Shown here piece by piece: positions 18,452 through 27,596 of a stretch of 64,000 nucleotides of DNA. The stretch comes from JAVBKU01 sp031553875 (GTDB taxonomy: Bacteria > Bacteroidota > Bacteroidia > Bacteroidales > Rikenellaceae). Numbering within the stretch: the stretch's first letter is position 1; the number at the start of each line of letters is the position of its first letter. The notes under the pieces are model-generated. The model was given only the letters and a program-made list of their open reading frames with translations. It was not told where the DNA came from and ran no database searches. The position numbers and the translations under genes were made by a program. The DNA is taken from assembly GCA_031553875.1 (NCBI GenBank), contig JAVBKU010000024.1, forward strand, positions 1 through 64,000, given 5' to 3'.

Positions 18452-18814
18452 TTACCACCTGGGAGTCATCACGTTGGGGATATACCTCACCACTTCGTTT
18501 TCTCCATCTAACTCCACGGCCACCAGGTCGAATTGCACCTCGAGGTCGAGCCCGTGGATATTTATATAGGCATTCGCCGCCTTGCACAACAGATCGAACT
18601 TACGTGCGGTCATAGCCTCCTCGGGCGAGGTGAGCGCCCTGGCCCTGCGTGTCTTCACCTCGACGATATGCAGCATATCGCCCTTGCGCGCTACAATATC
18701 TATCTCCCAGTGGCCCGAGCGCCAGTTACGGTGGAGTATGTCGAACCCCTCGCCCGCAAGGAATATCCCCGCGACCTCCTCGCCCCTGCTACCGGTATCC
18801 GCGGTCAGTCCCAT
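18452..18814 (-). CDS. YraN family (UPF0102) endonuclease-like protein
   Basis: This 120-residue protein starts at ATG 18814 (MGLTADTGSRGEEVA). The longer frame back to 18976 adds low-complexity sequence not found in the family. The core NWRSGHWEIDIVARKGDMLHIVEVKTRR holds the family's PD-(D/E)XK-like motif: Glu and Asp in WEID, then EVKTR. YraN proteins resemble Holliday-junction resolvases but have no settled role. It lies between a Crp-type regulator and an acyltransferase gene, which gives no functional clue. Confidence 0.9.
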   Translation of the reverse strand: MGLTADTGSRGEEVAGIFLAGEGFDILHRNWRSGHWEIDIVARKGDMLHIVEVKTRRARALTSPEEAMTARKFDLLCKAANAYINIHGLDLEVQFDLVAVELDGENEVVRYIPNVMTPRW

Positions 18815-18986
18815 GGTTTGATTGTTTGTGTTACTATATATAAGTTTACACCTGTTATTCTTGGTAGACCAGTCTGCCGCCGGCGGAGGGCAAGACAAGC
18901 GAAGTGATGTCGCGGCCCGCCGCATGGGGGCGGCGGCGGACTGCCGGCCTTCGGCCGATAATGGTTCGGTCGGCAAGGAATCCCCT
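18815..18986. other. GC-rich intergenic hairpin region
   Basis: This stretch between yraN and the acyltransferase gene contains complementary GC-rich blocks (TGCCGCCGGCGG near 18873, GGCGGCGGCGG near 18929, GGCCTTCGGCC near 18946). It may act as terminator or leader structure. No coding sequence or repeat copy of the two large families was recognised. Confidence 0.4.
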
Positions 18987-20768
18987 CTACTCTATATGCC
19001 TGAACCGGGCCATCACGTCGATATCCGTACCCTTGAGCTCCTTCGATACCATGAGTATGATATTCTCAGGCACCTTCTTCAGGTCCAGCAATATCATAGT
19101 GTCGAGGCTGTCGCAGAAATCGTGGTCGGTATTGAATCCGAGTACACGGCTGTTGAGTTGGAGGTATTTCTTGACCAGTACCGGCACGGCAAACTCACCG
19201 CGCTCGATATCCACCACCAGTTTATTTATCAGGTCTATACTCTTTATGCCCTTTATCAACGATTCGTCGATCTTAGCCCTGGTGTCGAATCCGGTGACAG
19301 GTTTTATATAAGACATCTCCTTCTTGTCGGCGTGCTCTCCTTTGAGGTAAGCTACGATGACTAGTTTCGAATTCTCTTTCATCTCTCCCGACACGCTTAC
19401 GGGGCCGAGCAGATACCTGTAATCCTCATGCTTAAGCAACACGTAGAGTATCCCCTTCCAAAGCAACAGCAGCGAGGCCGGCTTGCGCTGGTAGTCGCTC
19501 ACGATGAACGAGCGCCCCATCTCTATGGTCTTGGACATGATCTCACCCATGGGCTCCGCCATACGGAACAGGGTGTTGGAATAGAACCCCTCCAGCCCGA
19601 AACGTTTCATTATCTCCCCACCCATACCCATACGGTAGGCGCCTACAAGACGGCTCTGAACCTTATCCCATACAAATAACTGGTAGTAATACTCGTCGAA
19701 GCTGTCGGTGTCTATGTGTTTGTTGGTCCCCTCTCCCACCTCGCGGAAGGTGATTTCCCTCTGGCGGCCGATCTCGGTCATCATATGGGGAATATGCGAG
19801 GGATGCGAGAAGAACACCTCGAAATCGCCGTATTCGAATATCCTGTGCTCGGCACGTATACTGTCTATTTCAGCGCCCAGCACCTCGCCACCCACTGCCC
19901 CTATGACGTCATCCGCTTCGGGCACCGCACACTTGCGTGATCGCCTCAATACGCGTTTTTTAACACGCTCGGGGGCCATGTAATATATATTGGCGCGCAG
20001 GAAATTACCCAGCAGCTTAGGTTCTTCGTTCTCATCGAACCGCTTCACATCCACAGGGGTAGCTATGCGCAGCGACACATTTTTACCCCGTTTATTGAGA
20101 AGTTCGCGGGGCAGCATCGCCGTACGCAACAGGGGATGCACCTTGCCCGCCAGGTGGAACAGGAGGCTGTTGGATGCCCCTATATACACCGGCACTATTG
20201 GCGCGCCGGCCTTACGCATGAACCTCACTATGGACGCCGACCACGGTTTGTCGGCCACATTACGGAAGCCCTTGCGCCACGTCGATACCTCGCCCGCAGG
20301 AAACATCACGAGCATGCCGCCCGAAGCGACGTACTCCAATGCGCGCTTCATGCCGCTCACGTTGCGTCCGCCGTTATCGTCGAAGGGATCTACATCTATG
20401 AAATAATGCTTTAATTCGGGGATGCGGCTGAGCAGGAAATTACTCATCACACGGAATTCCTTCCTCACTTTCGACAGCTCGCTTATAAGCAAGATGCCGT
20501 CGAGAGCTCCTGTGGGATGATTGGCTACTACTATACACCCTCCCTCCGCAGGAATATTTGACATATCCCACTCGCTGGAGGAGACGGTCACGCCGAGGCG
20601 TCTGAGGGCGTTCTCCGCGACATTGCCGATAGAGCCATCCTCCGTCACGTCGTCGTGAAGCCTGTTTAATTTATTGATACCCAACAAGCCCATTATCAGC
20701 CCTGCTTGCGCACGAGCCACCACTCCCTGCCTCCCGAAGTACAGATCTTCACGTTTTATGAACGCCAT
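18987..20768 (-). CDS. Bifunctional amino-acid lipid synthase: lysophospholipid-type O-acyltransferase fused to GNAT-like N-acyltransferase (GlsF/OlsF-like)
   Basis: This 593-residue protein joins two acyltransferases. Residues 70-260 are a PlsC-like domain with NHPTGALDG (His84 and Asp90, the HX5D form of the hemolysin-type group) and the acceptor motif MFPAGEVSTW. From about residue 310 a GNAT-like domain follows, related to OlsB/GlsB N-acyltransferases (IFEYGDFEVFF, EITFREVGEG, YRMGMGGEI). In Bacteroidetes such proteins make glycine or ornithine lipids; Bacteroides thetaiotaomicron uses two separate genes, glsB and glsA. The fused form should carry out both steps. The amino acid used, glycine or ornithine, cannot be read from sequence. 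Confidence 0.85.
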   Translation of the reverse strand: MAFIKREDLYFGRQGVVARAQAGLIMGLLGINKLNRLHDDVTEDGSIGNVAENALRRLGVTVSSSEWDMSNIPAEGGCIVVANHPTGALDGILLISELSKVRKEFRVMSNFLLSRIPELKHYFIDVDPFDDNGGRNVSGMKRALEYVASGGMLVMFPAGEVSTWRKGFRNVADKPWSASIVRFMRKAGAPIVPVYIGASNSLLFHLAGKVHPLLRTAMLPRELLNKRGKNVSLRIATPVDVKRFDENEEPKLLGNFLRANIYYMAPERVKKRVLRRSRKCAVPEADDVIGAVGGEVLGAEIDSIRAEHRIFEYGDFEVFFSHPSHIPHMMTEIGRQREITFREVGEGTNKHIDTDSFDEYYYQLFVWDKVQSRLVGAYRMGMGGEIMKRFGLEGFYSNTLFRMAEPMGEIMSKTIEMGRSFIVSDYQRKPASLLLLWKGILYVLLKHEDYRYLLGPVSVSGEMKENSKLVIVAYLKGEHADKKEMSYIKPVTGFDTRAKIDESLIKGIKSIDLINKLVVDIERGEFAVPVLVKKYLQLNSRVLGFNTDHDFCDSLDTMILLDLKKVPENIILMVSKELKGTDIDVMARFRHIE

Positions 20769-20890
20769 ATATTATCCCGAACGGAGTTATTTTGTAACCT
20801 ATTTCCCGCAAACCAAAGGTATAACTTTTTCCCGATAACTCATAGGCGGCAGCATGACTTTTTAGAACATTTATACGGTTCATGTACAAC

Positions 20891-20923
20891 AAGCAGTGGC
20901 GCCCCCTATGAGCGCCACTGCTT
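20891..20923 (-). terminator. Hairpin downstream of the HzsA-like gene
   Basis: Arms AAGCAGTGGCGC and GCGCCACTGCTT form a perfect stem about 43 bases after the stop codon of the minus-strand gene ending at 20966. The following minus-strand sequence TTGTTGT is only a weak U-tract. Confidence 0.6.
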
Positions 20924-20965
20924 GAACTTCTATTATTTCTCCGGCCCTACCCCGGACACCTGCAC

Positions 20966-23900
20966 TTAATCCTCTATTATCGGCCTGAAACCCACACCGA
21001 TAAGGGCCTGCCAGGCGTAGGCGTCGTCCCTCGAATACGAGGCGGCGTTCTTGGTGCGGCTTGTCCACGAGCCGCCGCGGATCACCTTGCGGTCGGTGGG
21101 CTGTACCTTGGCGTTATAAGGGTACGACACATAATCCGAACGTGTGAACTCGGCCACGTTGCCGTGCATATCGTACAGGCCCCACGGATTGGGCTTGTAC
21201 TTCGCAACGTCGGCCACGACCATATTGCCGTCGTCCACCTTTTCGTTCTTGGGGATATAGTTGTAGTACTTATACATCGCGTCGGTGTGCTTCATCGGCT
21301 GGGGATTCACTCCCGTAACGGCCATCTTGGTCAGCTGCACGTCGGCAAGGTTCTCTACGGCGGAGAAATCCGCGTCGATACCCCCGTACCACATCGCGCC
21401 GGACGATCCCGCGCGGCAGGCCCACTCCCACTGCGCTTCGGTGGGGAGGGTGATCTTGAGGCCCGTCTTGGCGCTCAACTGCTTGCAATAATCCATAGCT
21501 TCGTTCCAGCTCACCCTTATCACGGGCTGCGAAGGCCTGTTGGCTTCGTAGCCGGGACCCACATGGTCTTTCCAGAACTGTGCTATGTAGCGACTGTCAT
21601 GCTTAGGGAATATCACGTTGTACTGGGCGTTGGTAAGTTCGGTTTCGGCCATCCAGAACGGTTTGTCTATCTTCACGACCGAAGCCGGGGCGGCATTCAG
21701 AACATTGTTGCTGCCCATCACGAATTCACCCTTGGGTATGCGCACGAAATTAATGGCGACTCCCGGAGCTATCTCCACGCTCTTGCGGCTCTCCTTGAAT
21801 TTGGCTACCATCTCCTTGGCCTGTTCGGCAGAGAAGGGGAAAGACTTGCTGCTCACCTCCGCATACACCGGGGCGGGCTGGGCCTTGGGCATCTCGGCCA
21901 CGGGTTTGCCCTTCTTTGCCAATACAGCGGCATAGTCGGCTATCTCCTTGCGCCAGTCCACGCCGGCGCCGTTACCGTACTTGTTGGCCAGCTCTATGCG
22001 GCGGTCATACTGGGAAGTCGGGCAGGAGGGAATGAGATTATCGACAAACTCGCTGTGATAAGGTGCGTTAAGGTCGATCCAGGCGTAGAGCGACCTCCAC
22101 TCAGAGTCAGTGAGCGCCACACCGTAATGTCCCCTCTTGAGTATCTTCACCAGTTCGCTGGTCGAGGCGTGGTACTCGTAGGGCTTCATAACGTATATGT
22201 CGGCTTCGGGCCCCTGGCGGCTCACGAATGGATGCAGGGCCAGGTAGCTCTTCGACAGGATGATCACTTGCCCCCTGTTGGATTTCATGGTGATCCTGCG
22301 GAAGCTGTTGTCCTCGGGACGGTCGCCGCGCAGGTCGAGTTTCTTACCCTCGGTATGGCACGCCACGCAGGCGCGGTCGAGTATGGGCTGTACCTCGAAT
22401 TCATATTTGAACGGGCGCACGCCGCCTTCGGGGGGCGTCAGGCGTGAGGGCGACTTCACCGACGCCATCACCCTCTTGGGCAATGGCAGGGTGTTCTGGT
22501 CCTCATGACAACCCACGCACGACACCACCTCACCGGGCATACCCGTGAGCCAGCTTCTCATCCATTGTATGGCCCTGCCTTCGGAGTCGAGAGGCTGGAG
22601 CGACACCGGAGTGTTGGCGGGTATCTTGAATATAGCCGAGCCGTCCTCTTCCACGTTCACGGTACCCAGCAGGCGCTTTATATCCCAACCGCTCTGTATA
22701 CCCTGCGCGGTATGGTCCGACGGGCTTTTGAGATAGGCGTACTCATAGGCGAACACGCGCAGCTGTTTCACAGTACCCCTCGGCACTCCGGGCAGGCCCT
22801 CGCCCTCGTATATATCCTGGATAAACACGGTGGCTTCCTTATCCTTGAGGTTGATCCTGTCGGGGATCACGGGAGGTACGGGCCTCGGTTTAACGGGGAT
22901 GGGATTGATAACGCCCTCGCCCTCGAACGAGGCTATAAGCTGCACGTTATCAAACACGTCCACAAGGTAGATACCCCACGGAGTCACCCTGTCGAGCTTG
23001 GCCGTTACGAGGAAATATTTGTCATTGAGCGGATAGGGTTTTAAGAACTGCGGCCACACACCGTCCACAAGCTGGTCCTTTATCAGGGGCACGATGGGCC
23101 TCTTGCTGAAAGGTATCTCCTGCACCATGCCGGCCACTTCCTTACGTCCCTTAGAGGGGTCGAACACTATAAGCCGGCCCGAACGTACAGTACCGTGGTG
23201 GCCCGTGATCACACCCACGAACGAGTTAGACCCGCCCGGCAGGGGTTGTATATCGAAAACGCTGTTGGGGAACCATCCGCCGCTGCCGTACAGGGCCTTG
23301 GCCTCGGTGCCGTCGGGGTTGGCATGCATCACAAAACGCGAGTAGTAGTGCGTGAGGTCGGTATACTCCCAGCGCACGTACATCAGGCGGCCGTTGTTCA
23401 TCACCCTGGGATGCCAGTTGGCGTCCTGGTCGAACGTGAGGCGGCGGATCTGTTTGGTTTTGGGATCGTATGATATCATATTGCCCACGGGGTCGGAACC
23501 GTCGACGCACGGTACGCCCTGGTAACCGATATTACTCACGGCGATGATACGTCCGTCGGGCATATAGGCGCCGTCGCAGAACTCGAGGTCGGGCTCGGTG
23601 GTCTCGATCACCTTACGCAGCCCCGTACCATCGCGCTTTATCTCGAACACGCCCCACTTACCGGCTTCGTCTATAGAGGTGAACATCATCCTCTCCGCGT
23701 CCCAGTTGAGCAGGAGGTCGGCCACGGCCGCGCCGTTGGTGGGCTTATATATCGTTCTCGATTTAACTTTATCGCCGCGCAGGCCCGAGAGTTCCACGAT
23801 CTCTGCATCGAAGCCGCTGCGGTCGCCGGACATCTGGTTCGACCAGTTGCTGGGCTGGGTACCCATCACGGGAGCCAGGGCATAGGAAGCCTGCGCGCCT

Positions 23901-24367
23901 ATCTTATAGCGCACCGCGAGTATCTTGTCGATATCCAGCAGGGGGTTGGACAGCAGTATCTCGCGTTTGAGGGCCAACACCGCCTGTACTCCTTTCAGCG
24001 CCCCGGGATCGCCCGCGGCGAGGCCGTTGAAGCTGTCGATACGGCGGCTCTCCAATTCCGACATTATCTGGGAATACTTGGCCACGTCGTAGCCGGGCAT
24101 CTTACTGAAATCATCGAATGCCGCGCGTACAGCCTCGAAATTGAGGGTCTCGATACCTGTCTGCGCTTCGGATATGACCTTCCAGTCGGCGGTCAGGATA
24201 CCCGTATAACGTACGGGGGCGTCACTGCCCACCGGCTCTTTGGCTACAGGTTTAGCCTCCGCGGCGGGTTGCGCCTTGGGCGCTGATTTCACCGGGGCCT
24301 TAGGCGCGGCGCACAACACGGCCACCGACGCGATTGAAAGCAATACAGGCAATAACACCTTTTTCAT
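20966..24367 (-). CDS. Secreted HzsA-like / c-type haem / SUMF1-domain fusion protein
   Basis: This 1133-residue protein has a signal peptide ending in LCAAP and a proline/alanine/lysine-rich linker. A beta-propeller-like region follows (about 220-480, with repeated GRIIAVSN/GRLMYVRW strands), then a domain resembling the middle of hydrazine synthase alpha. Two CxxCH haem c motifs lie at 617-621 (CVGCH) and 668-672 (CVACH). Residues 866-1130 are a formylglycine-generating-enzyme-like (SUMF1) domain: IPKGEFVMGSNN, LPTEAQWEWACRAG, GNVAEFTRSDY, IRGGSW. Its end reads GFRP where true FGEs have GFRC, so the catalytic cysteine is missing. The architecture is common in PVC-group bacteria. It does not imply hydrazine synthesis; the likely place is the periplasm and the activity is unknown. 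Confidence 0.8.
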   Translation of the reverse strand: MKKVLLPVLLSIASVAVLCAAPKAPVKSAPKAQPAAEAKPVAKEPVGSDAPVRYTGILTADWKVISEAQTGIETLNFEAVRAAFDDFSKMPGYDVAKYSQIMSELESRRIDSFNGLAAGDPGALKGVQAVLALKREILLSNPLLDIDKILAVRYKIGAQASYALAPVMGTQPSNWSNQMSGDRSGFDAEIVELSGLRGDKVKSRTIYKPTNGAAVADLLLNWDAERMMFTSIDEAGKWGVFEIKRDGTGLRKVIETTEPDLEFCDGAYMPDGRIIAVSNIGYQGVPCVDGSDPVGNMISYDPKTKQIRRLTFDQDANWHPRVMNNGRLMYVRWEYTDLTHYYSRFVMHANPDGTEAKALYGSGGWFPNSVFDIQPLPGGSNSFVGVITGHHGTVRSGRLIVFDPSKGRKEVAGMVQEIPFSKRPIVPLIKDQLVDGVWPQFLKPYPLNDKYFLVTAKLDRVTPWGIYLVDVFDNVQLIASFEGEGVINPIPVKPRPVPPVIPDRINLKDKEATVFIQDIYEGEGLPGVPRGTVKQLRVFAYEYAYLKSPSDHTAQGIQSGWDIKRLLGTVNVEEDGSAIFKIPANTPVSLQPLDSEGRAIQWMRSWLTGMPGEVVSCVGCHEDQNTLPLPKRVMASVKSPSRLTPPEGGVRPFKYEFEVQPILDRACVACHTEGKKLDLRGDRPEDNSFRRITMKSNRGQVIILSKSYLALHPFVSRQGPEADIYVMKPYEYHASTSELVKILKRGHYGVALTDSEWRSLYAWIDLNAPYHSEFVDNLIPSCPTSQYDRRIELANKYGNGAGVDWRKEIADYAAVLAKKGKPVAEMPKAQPAPVYAEVSSKSFPFSAEQAKEMVAKFKESRKSVEIAPGVAINFVRIPKGEFVMGSNNVLNAAPASVVKIDKPFWMAETELTNAQYNVIFPKHDSRYIAQFWKDHVGPGYEANRPSQPVIRVSWNEAMDYCKQLSAKTGLKITLPTEAQWEWACRAGSSGAMWYGGIDADFSAVENLADVQLTKMAVTGVNPQPMKHTDAMYKYYNYIPKNEKVDDGNMVVADVAKYKPNPWGLYDMHGNVAEFTRSDYVSYPYNAKVQPTDRKVIRGGSWTSRTKNAASYSRDDAYAWQALIGVGFRPIIED

Positions 24368-24819
24368 AAATCGTTCTCGTTTAAATCGTTCTTTTACCTA
24401 AAGTGACATTTAGCCAAAACAGACACTACATACGCTTACACACCGGATTTTCGGAAAAATAAGCGTAGCGACATGCCTCGCGCGGCACAGGGGCCGCACT
24501 ATATCTATACAAAATTAATATTATTTTCTGAAAAGCTATGAGAAAGGCTGAATTTATACCTCCATATCCCTGTCCTGGGTCGCTGATACGACTCGGCCCT
24601 TGTGCCCATAGCGCGTAGCGCCATAGGGGTGGGCACAGGGCCGAAAATTTTGCCGAAATGAAAAATAAGGGTAAAGCGCGTAAGCCGCGCCTTACCCTCC
24701 CTTTTCTAAACGCCTAAAATAAAAACACGCTGAATATTAGATAATAATTTTAAATAAGATATTGAATAATAGAAATATAGATGGTCGGATAATATTTTAT
24801 AAGTCTTCTGACACGCTCC
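24368..24819. other. 452-base intergenic region with two inverted repeats
   Basis: No gene is visible between the start of the HzsA-like gene and the end of the AraC-type gene. A strong inverted repeat (24593-24642, arms near TGTGCCCA and TGGGCACA, extended by CGGCCC and GGGCCG) lies upstream of the HzsA-like gene, and a terminator lies at 24660-24698. The flanks are AT-rich (24700-24800). No -7 box with good spacing was found for the HzsA-like gene. Confidence 0.6.
24660..24698 (-). terminator. Rho-independent terminator of the AraC-type gene
   Basis: On the minus strand, AGGGTAAGGCGCG pairs with CGCGCTTTACCCT and the stem is followed by TATTTTT. It lies about 120 bases downstream of the regulator's stop codon. 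Confidence 0.75.
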
Positions 24820-25743
24820 CTACGCTTTGGCGGGGATCATATCGGAATAGGCGCTTTCCGGTTGCTGGTGACGTTGCCTGTACGCGGCCGGGGTCATGCC
24901 ATACTCTTTCTTGAACAGTTTTATAAAGTGCGATGTGTTGGGGAAGTTACACTCCACGCCTATCTCCGAAACCGACTTGTTGGTCGAGATAAGCAACAGG
25001 CGCGAATGCATCAGCCTCTGTTTGATGAACCACTTGTGGGGCGGTTCGTAGAAATGCTTGCGGAACTCCTTTTTGAAGGCCGTGAGACTGCGATTGGTCT
25101 GGCGGGCTAAGTTCTCGATAGATATATCGTTGAATATATTGCGGGTGATGATCTGCTCGAAACCCTCCTTCACCAGGTCGATATTCCCGAGCATCTTACC
25201 CTTGAGGCAACAGTCGGCCTGCGAGAATATAAGGTATATCAGTTCGGTCATTTTTATGTTCTCTGCAGCCTTATCATTGGCGAACAGATCGTCCTTGATA
25301 TACTGGTTGACCGTGGTTACAAAGTTGCGCAGGGTACTCCAAGCGGGGTATACGACGTAGCTCTTGTTGTAACAATTCGGGCAGCTGTGATCGTTGGTTA
25401 TGTTGAGCCTGTAGATCATGCTGAGATTATTTAGTATATTTGAGAGCTCGTCGGGGGTGTAGTAGAACACCATCTCCTCGTAGGGTTTGCCGCTGTCGGG
25501 AATATTTTCCATATAGTGGTTGCCGGAGCCGAGATATAACATATCTCCCGCGCCCACTTCCAGTCGGACATCGCCGTTGTAGATATATTTTTTGCCCCTC
25601 ATGACATACAACACCGCATATCGGGCTATATTATACGGCAGGATCCCACTTCGCGAAGGCTGTACGTACTTCACGATCATAGGTTGTTGGACCGATGCGA
25701 CATAATTAGTAACCATAACTTCAATTTTTAATCTTTCAAACAA
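24820..25743 (-). CDS. AraC-family transcriptional regulator
   Basis: This 307-residue protein has an N-terminal cupin-like sensor (VLYVMRGKKYIYNGDVRLEVGAGDMLYLGSGNHY) and a C-terminal double helix-turn-helix from about residue 195. The two recognition regions are ISIENLARQTNRSLTAFKKEFRKHF and SVSEIGVECNFPNTSHFIKLFKKEYGMTP. The linker holds a CPNC motif, which could be a metal or redox site; this is unusual for the family. ATG 25716 (MVTNYVAS) is an alternative start. It is divergent from bioA across 289 bases and may regulate that gene or itself, but the more usual pattern is control of sugar use. No target is proven. Confidence 0.9.
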   Translation of the reverse strand: MFERLKIEVMVTNYVASVQQPMIVKYVQPSRSGILPYNIARYAVLYVMRGKKYIYNGDVRLEVGAGDMLYLGSGNHYMENIPDSGKPYEEMVFYYTPDELSNILNNLSMIYRLNITNDHSCPNCYNKSYVVYPAWSTLRNFVTTVNQYIKDDLFANDKAAENIKMTELIYLIFSQADCCLKGKMLGNIDLVKEGFEQIITRNIFNDISIENLARQTNRSLTAFKKEFRKHFYEPPHKWFIKQRLMHSRLLLISTNKSVSEIGVECNFPNTSHFIKLFKKEYGMTPAAYRQRHQQPESAYSDMIPAKA

Positions 25744-26032
25744 ACAATGCGGGGTGTGAACACAACATCAAACCGAGCACAAAGAGCTACTTTCCAGACT
25801 TTATCTCCTTTTACCCATTACAAACATACAATAAAATATTGTAACTGCAATATGCTAAATAGGCGCATTATTGCCACTTTTTATAATTTTTTATTGCAAG
25901 TCAAGGAGCGTGTATGTAGAAACCATTGTAACTATTACACTTACATTCGGTATATACCACAAAAAGCCCGCCAAATCATATAATAGGTTGCTAAAAATCA
26001 CTAATGGAGGTCTAAATAAATTTTTTTAAGAT

Positions 26033-27319
26033 ATGAAAAGTGCCATTTTACGACAATTGGTCGAGTTCGACAGGGAGCATATATGGCATCCGTACACCTC
26101 GATAAAGGACCCTTTACCTGTTTTCGTTGCCGAAAAAGCGCATGGCGTGAGGGTCGAATTAGGCGATGGAAGGGAACTTATCGACGGTATGTCGTCGTGG
26201 TGGGCCGTTATCCACGGATACAATAATCCCATCATCAACGACGCCATAGAACGCCAGCTGCACTCCATGGCCCACGTGATGTTCGGCGGACTGACCCACG
26301 CCCCCGCCGTGGAACTGGCCCGCAAGCTCTGCGATATGACCCCGGAGGGGCTCGACAAGGTATTTTTCTGTGATTCCGGTTCCGTGGCCGTGGAGGTGGC
26401 ATGCAAGATGGCCTTACAATATATGTACGCCACAGGCAGCCCGGAAAAGAACCGTCTGGCCACCATACGGCGTGGCTACCACGGCGACACATGGAACGCC
26501 ATGTCGGTGTGCGACCCCGTGACCGGCATGCACTCCATATTCTCTGGACGCCTGCCCCTGCAATTCTTCGCCCCCGAGCCTCAAACACCTTTCGACGGGG
26601 AGTGGGACGACAGCGACTTCGCTCCCATGGCCCGCCTCATAGAGGAGAACCACGCAGGGATAGCCGCAGTGATCCTCGAGCCGGTGGTACAGGGCGCGGG
26701 AAGCATGCGTTTCTACCATCCCCGTTATCTCGACCTGCTCCGTGAATGGTGCGACCGCTACGACATACTGCTTATTTTCGACGAGATAGCCACGGGATTC
26801 GGGCGCACGGGAAAGATGTTCGCCACGGAATACACGTATGTTACTCCTGATATAATGTGCCTCGGCAAGGCGCTCACGGGCGGATATATGAGCTTCGCCG
26901 CCGTGATGGCTTCTGAGAAGGTAGCTAGCGGCATCTCCTCCTCTTCGCCCGGAAGCTTCATGCACGGCCCAACGTTTATGGGTAACCCGCTTGCCTGCGC
27001 CGCCGCCAACGCCTCGCTCGATATACTCATAAAGGATTCGCCACTGGGGCGTATCGCCGAAATAGAGAGACTACTGCGCGAACAGCTCGAGCCCGCCCGA
27101 ACATCCGATAAAGTACGTGATGTAAGGGTGCTTGGAGCTATCGGTGTTATAGAGATGAAGCAGGAGGTGGATATGGCCGCCCTGCAGGCCTTCTATGTGG
27201 AACGCGGCGTATGGATAAGGCCGTTCGGCAGATACATATATATAATGCCCCCGTATATAATCCTCGACCACGAGCTCGAGAAGCTCACCTCAGCGATGGT
27301 AGAGTCGGTGTTTATGTAA
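26033..27319 (+). CDS. bioA: Adenosylmethionine--8-amino-7-oxononanoate aminotransferase
   Basis: This 428-residue PLP enzyme makes 7,8-diaminopelargonic acid in biotin synthesis, using S-adenosylmethionine as amino donor. The N-terminal HIWHPYTSIKDPLPV and SSWWAVIHGYNNP are diagnostic of BioA within class III aminotransferases. LLIFDEIATGFGRTG holds the PLP-ring Asp, and Lys279 in LGKALTGGYM forms the Schiff base. No other biotin synthesis genes adjoin it; the usual bioB, bioF, bioC and bioD are not in the window. A family B repeat follows 14 bases after the stop codon. Confidence 0.95.
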   Translation: MKSAILRQLVEFDREHIWHPYTSIKDPLPVFVAEKAHGVRVELGDGRELIDGMSSWWAVIHGYNNPIINDAIERQLHSMAHVMFGGLTHAPAVELARKLCDMTPEGLDKVFFCDSGSVAVEVACKMALQYMYATGSPEKNRLATIRRGYHGDTWNAMSVCDPVTGMHSIFSGRLPLQFFAPEPQTPFDGEWDDSDFAPMARLIEENHAGIAAVILEPVVQGAGSMRFYHPRYLDLLREWCDRYDILLIFDEIATGFGRTGKMFATEYTYVTPDIMCLGKALTGGYMSFAAVMASEKVASGISSSSPGSFMHGPTFMGNPLACAAANASLDILIKDSPLGRIAEIERLLREQLEPARTSDKVRDVRVLGAIGVIEMKQEVDMAALQAFYVERGVWIRPFGRYIYIMPPYIILDHELEKLTSAMVESVFM

Positions 27320-27333
27320 ACATTAGAATTATG

Positions 27334-27559
27334 AGGCGCCCATCGGGCGCCTGCCCTCCGCCAATTGCGCGATATTCACGCCCGGACAGGGGTCGAGGGA
27401 ATCCGTTAAAAAACGACGCTGTGTCTAACGACTGTTAGACAGATCGTGAGGCTCTGGCTAAAAAGGAGGAGTTCGACGTTTTAGGATGGACGAAGACCTC
27501 TGTCAGTGAATATCCGCAGGCGGCACTTTTTGGGTACCTTTTGTGTGCACAAAAGGTAC
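27334..27559 (+). repeat. Family B structured intergenic repeat, copy B2
   Basis: This copy begins with a hairpin of arms AGGCGCCC and GGGCGCCT. It contains CAATTGCGCGATATTCACG, AATCCGTTAAAAAACGACG, AAAAAGGAGGAGTTCGACG and TCAGTGAATATCCGCAGG, and ends in a perfect inverted repeat at 27534-27559 with arms GTACCTTTTGTG and CACAAAAGGTAC. It matches copy B3 over its whole length with few changes. It lies between the convergent bioA and mnmA genes. Confidence 0.9.
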
Positions 27560-27596
27560 AAGAGAAAAATATTATTAACACAAGATTGCTGTCTCC

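Noticed and set aside
21164..22447. A 427-codon plus-strand frame opposite the HzsA-like gene
   Set aside because: The minus-strand frame has haem and SUMF1 motifs; the antisense translation has no recognisable domain or signal.
20966..24367. Hydrazine synthesis (anammox) as the role of the HzsA-like protein
   Set aside because: Only a domain resemblance is present. No beta/gamma subunits or other anammox genes are in the window, and the SUMF1 fusion points to another role.
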